Positions 61,463 through 64,000 of a DNA stretch of 64,000 nucleotides are shown piece after piece. The notes beneath the pieces are model-generated. The model was not told the DNA's origin and searched no databases. It worked only from the letters and a program-made list of their open reading frames with translations. The translations under genes and the position numbers were made by a program. The DNA is from Cybelea sp963851255 (lineage in GTDB: Bacteria; Vulcanimicrobiota; Vulcanimicrobiia; Vulcanimicrobiales; Vulcanimicrobiaceae), in contig CAWKOF010000004.1 of NCBI GenBank assembly GCA_963851255.1, forward strand, positions 124,001-188,000, given 5' to 3'. Positions within the stretch are counted from its first letter, which is position 1; every line of letters begins with the position of its first letter.

Positions 61463-63031
61463 CTACGTTTTTCTGCGCGCCAAGAGGAGCACGCTGGGGG
61501 TTGCCACGAGCGCGAGGACGCCGGTGACGAGAAATGCGTCGGCATAGGAGAGCGCCGCGGCTTGCGCCTCGATGGTTGCGGCAAGCTGACCGATGCTTCC
61601 GTGCTGCAAGAATTCGGTGACCGGCAGCCGCGAGATCGAGGCTTGCGCGGCGAGAATCGTTTGATGGAACTGCAGCCGGCGATCGAGGAACGCGACGATC
61701 GACGCCGACGAAATCGAGCCGCCCAGCTGGAACGAGAGCACGATAAAGGCCGCGGCTTTGGCCGCCGCGTCCGGCGTCACGGCGCGCATAACCGCGACCA
61801 GTAGCGGCGAGTAGATGCAGGCCGATCCGGTTCCGATCACCAGTAACGGAAGAGCGAGCGCTCCGAGATCGCTCTGCGTCGTTACGCTGTTGGCCAGCCA
61901 GAGCAACCCAAGACCCGCGACCGCCAAGCCGCCTCCGATCAGCCAGCGCAAGTCGAGTTGGGGGATGCTCGTGAGACGCGCGACCGGGATCGTCAACAAC
62001 AGCACCGGTAGCGCGCGAATGCCGATCATAATGCCCGCAAGCGTGCTCGTGAAGCCCAGAGTCTCGACCGTGAACTGGGGCAGCAACAGCAGGCTTGGGA
62101 AAACGATCCCCGCTAAGGCTCCAGCGATTGCCAACGCCGCGGTTACCGCGGGCGCGCGCAAGATGCGCAGGTCCACGATCGGTTCGGCAACCCGCAACTC
62201 CCACCAAACGAAGGCGGCAGTCGCCGTCAGCGCGAGAACGGTGCAGAGCGCGATGGTCTGATCCGAGAACCAGTCGTCGTGCTGGCCCTGGTCCAGCACG
62301 TACTGCATGCAGCTCACCGCGACGATCAGCAAAGCGATCCCGGTCACGTCAACACGAGCCGGCTGCGGCCGCGTATTGTCGCGCATGTAACGCGCCAACA
62401 AGACGAACGCGACGAGACCCGGAACGATATTCACGTCGAAGATCCAGGGCCACGAGAGATTGTCGACCAGAATTCCCCCCAGCGTCGGCCCGATGGAAGG
62501 GCCGAGGATCGTACCCAGTGCGAAGATCGACTGGCTCGCTCCGAGCTGCTCCGGCGGAAACGTGTCGCGCAGAATGACCTGCGCAACGGCGAGCAGTCCG
62601 CCGCCGAAGGCACCCTGCACGACGCGGAAGAGAATTAACGCCGTGAGCGACGTCGCCAGCCCGCAAAGAAACGATGCGATCGTGAATCCCGCGATCGAAA
62701 CCAGGAAGTAGTTCTTACGCCCAAAGCGCAGTTGCAGCCAGGGTGTAAGCGGGATCACGACGACGTTGGCGATGACGTAACCGGTGAGCACCCACGTCGC
62801 TTGGTCTACGGTCGCTCCCAAATTCCCCTGAATGGTCGGTAGCGCTACGTTCACGATCGTGAGGTCGACCGTTTGCAATAATGCGGCCAGCATGACACCG
62901 GCGACGACGAGGTAGCGGCGCGCACCGTACTCGACCAGCGACGATGCAGCCGCCGGGCGGGGCGCCTTCGGCGTTCTCGCTCGAGCCGGCACAACGCCGG
63001 CGAGTCCGGCGACTCTTTCAGCAACTGCCAT
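61463..63031 (-). CDS. DHA2-family (EmrB/QacA-type) efflux MFS transporter
   Basis: 522 aa, 14 predicted TM segments. The family signature is present: D-x-T-I-V-N-V-A-L-P in TM1, then L-x-x-R-F-G-R-K after TM2, and G-x-x-L-G-P-S-I-G-P-x-x-G-G in TM5 (motif C of antiporters). Exports drugs or other amphipathic compounds using the proton gradient. Divergent from the XRE regulator across a palindromic gap, an arrangement typical of local repression. Confidence 0.92.
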   Translation of the reverse strand: MAVAERVAGLAGVVPARARTPKAPRPAAASSLVEYGARRYLVVAGVMLAALLQTVDLTIVNVALPTIQGNLGATVDQATWVLTGYVIANVVVIPLTPWLQLRFGRKNYFLVSIAGFTIASFLCGLATSLTALILFRVVQGAFGGGLLAVAQVILRDTFPPEQLGASQSIFALGTILGPSIGPTLGGILVDNLSWPWIFDVNIVPGLVAFVLLARYMRDNTRPQPARVDVTGIALLIVAVSCMQYVLDQGQHDDWFSDQTIALCTVLALTATAAFVWWELRVAEPIVDLRILRAPAVTAALAIAGALAGIVFPSLLLLPQFTVETLGFTSTLAGIMIGIRALPVLLLTIPVARLTSIPQLDLRWLIGGGLAVAGLGLLWLANSVTTQSDLGALALPLLVIGTGSACIYSPLLVAVMRAVTPDAAAKAAAFIVLSFQLGGSISSASIVAFLDRRLQFHQTILAAQASISRLPVTEFLQHGSIGQLAATIEAQAAALSYADAFLVTGVLALVATPSVLLLARRKT

Positions 63032-63068
63032 AGTGGGTATCAGGTTTATGAGTCAGGTGGGTTGCGTG

Positions 63069-63115
63069 TAGGATACCGCCTATGCGATACTATGACTAGA
63101 ACCTATCTTATCCTA
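63069..63115. promoter_or_regulatory. Inverted repeat in the MFS/XRE divergent promoter
   Basis: TAGGATA (63069-63075) and TATCCTA (63109-63115) separated by 33 bases, in the 118-base gap between divergent genes. Probable binding site pair for the XRE regulator. Confidence 0.5.
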
Positions 63116-63149
63116 GTACTGTCCCTGCCAGCCTCGTAAAGGTACCAAC

Positions 63150-63995
63150 ATGAACACCGCGGTCGAACGGCGGCACGAGCTGAGCGACTTCCTGCGCACG
63201 CGTCGTGCCAAAATCATGCCCTCCGACGTCGGCCTGGCCGACGGGGCGCGCCGCCGGACCCCCGGATTGCGCCGCGAAGAGGTAGCGCTGCTCGCGAACA
63301 TCGGCACCACTTGGTACACCCGCCTCGAGCAGGGCCTGCCGATCAACGTTTCAACCGACGTGCTGGCAGCGATCGCGCGAGCGTTGCGGTTGACGTCCGA
63401 CGAGCGGCGCCATCTCTATCTCCTCGCGGGCCTCGCGCTCTCATTTGCGCCGCGCGAAGAGGAACAGGTCAGCGATCTCGTGCTGCGCGTGCTCGAAACG
63501 CTCGAGCCGTCGCCGGCCTACATTCGCGGGCGCCGCTGGGACGCACTTGCGTGGAATCGCAGCGCCGACGCCCTCGCCGACTTCTCCGGTGCGACCGGCC
63601 TCGAGCGCAACATCGTCTGGCGTCTCTTCCGCGACGAAAGCTCGCAGTGCCGCTACGGCGATCTACCGTGCGCGATGCGCCGCTGCGTCGCGAACTTCCG
63701 CACGGTCGCCGCGAAGTATCCGAACGACGCCGCCTTCACCGAGCTGATCGACGACCTTCGCACAAACTCGCAGGAGTTCAGACAGCTGTGGGCCGAGCAC
63801 GATGTGTTGGGCTCCACCGAAGGTCTGAAAAAGTTCCTCCATCCCGAGTTGGGCGAGTTCATTTTGGATTACACGGCATTCGACATTCCCGACGGCGGCG
63901 ACATGCGGCTGATCGTACTGACCGCTGCGCCCGGCTCGGAGAGCGAGCGCAAGCTGGAGCTACTCTCGGGAACGCCTTCAATGACCCCCGCCTGA
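63150..63995 (+). CDS. XRE-family regulator with MmyB-like ligand domain
   Basis: 281 aa. N-terminal XRE HTH with the subfamily signature R-R-T-P-G-L-R-R-E-E-V-A-L-L-A (about 32-46) and W-Y-T-R-L-E-Q-G. The C-terminal half (about 110-265) reads as the MmyB-like domain with N-x-x-W-R-L-F and E-F-R-Q-L-W. These usually regulate a neighbouring dehydrogenase or efflux gene; here, the DHA2 pump. Complete, ending 5 bases before the window edge. Confidence 0.9.
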   Translation: MNTAVERRHELSDFLRTRRAKIMPSDVGLADGARRRTPGLRREEVALLANIGTTWYTRLEQGLPINVSTDVLAAIARALRLTSDERRHLYLLAGLALSFAPREEEQVSDLVLRVLETLEPSPAYIRGRRWDALAWNRSADALADFSGATGLERNIVWRLFRDESSQCRYGDLPCAMRRCVANFRTVAAKYPNDAAFTELIDDLRTNSQEFRQLWAEHDVLGSTEGLKKFLHPELGEFILDYTAFDIPDGGDMRLIVLTAAPGSESERKLELLSGTPSMTPA

Positions 63996-64000
63996 GGTAG

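Noticed and set aside
61459..61480. Terminator between phosphoesterase and MFS transporter
   Set aside because: Only a short T run (TTTTT) without a stem in the 4-base convergent gap.
1..64000. CRISPR arrays, tRNA or rRNA genes, insertion sequences, prophage
   Set aside because: No direct-repeat/spacer pattern, tRNA-like cloverleaf, rRNA segment, transposase or phage motif was found on reading both strands.

Overview
The window looks like a GC-rich chromosome segment from a diderm, free-living bacterium. Support comes from a Wza-type outer-membrane exporter, many lipobox-bearing lipoproteins, and frequent GTG/TTG starts with 4-nt gene overlaps. The abundance of secreted NHL-type beta-propeller lipoproteins and of XRE-NB-ARC-TPR regulators resembles uncultured soil phyla such as Eremiobacterota (WPS-2). 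That placement is an inference from gene style, because no rRNA or other marker gene is present. I saw no tRNA, rRNA, CRISPR array, insertion sequence or phage gene.

Layout. 1-6700: a secreted protein, glutamate decarboxylase (gadB), a decayed RibD/DHFR-like fragment, two unknown envelope proteins, an SDR epimerase pair and an NHL lipoprotein. 6700-26150: two very large STAND regulators and one sigma-like TPR protein lie next to NHL propeller genes. Between them are a GH-like lipoprotein, XapX protein, PDZ/GAF membrane protein, aldo/keto reductase, DUF885 peptidase and Tat-exported patatin. 26370-33260: a satellite exopolysaccharide cassette (two glycosyltransferases and a glucuronyl C5-epimerase), followed by a phosphoesterase and a secreted protein.

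33260-54040 is the main exopolysaccharide (EPS) locus. It holds an Amj-type flippase and a Wzy-type polymerase. A minus-strand operon encodes the initiating sugar transferase, two GT4 enzymes, a UDP-sugar dehydrogenase, a C5-epimerase and a WbuB-like GT. A divergent plus-strand operon encodes a Wzc tyrosine autokinase, GT2, a sugar aminotransferase, a Gfo/Idh dehydrogenase, a hexapeptide acetyltransferase, a FAD amine-oxidase-like protein and a polysaccharide deacetylase. Two LuxR-type regulators follow it. 54000-61460: two GT-C membrane glycosyltransferases, two unannotated small ORFs, a TPR-LuxR regulator, the Wza-type exporter and a second phosphoesterase. 61460-64000: a divergent DHA2 efflux pump and XRE/MmyB regulator.

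The genes together predict a Wzy-dependent, uronic-acid-rich EPS, possibly containing C5-epimerised (iduronate-like) residues and 2,3-diacetamido sugars. The most striking observation is in the satellite cassette at 26.8-30.6 kb. It is a paralogous copy of the main operon in which the sugar transferase and the UDP-sugar dehydrogenase are reduced to mini-ORFs of 45 and 21 codons. A third, unrecognised 19-codon ORF sits in the slot of the last GT. Each mini-ORF keeps the start/stop overlaps that couple translation to its neighbours. The divergent promoter and the first codons of a wzc copy survive beside them. These were found by reading the sequence, not by database search.
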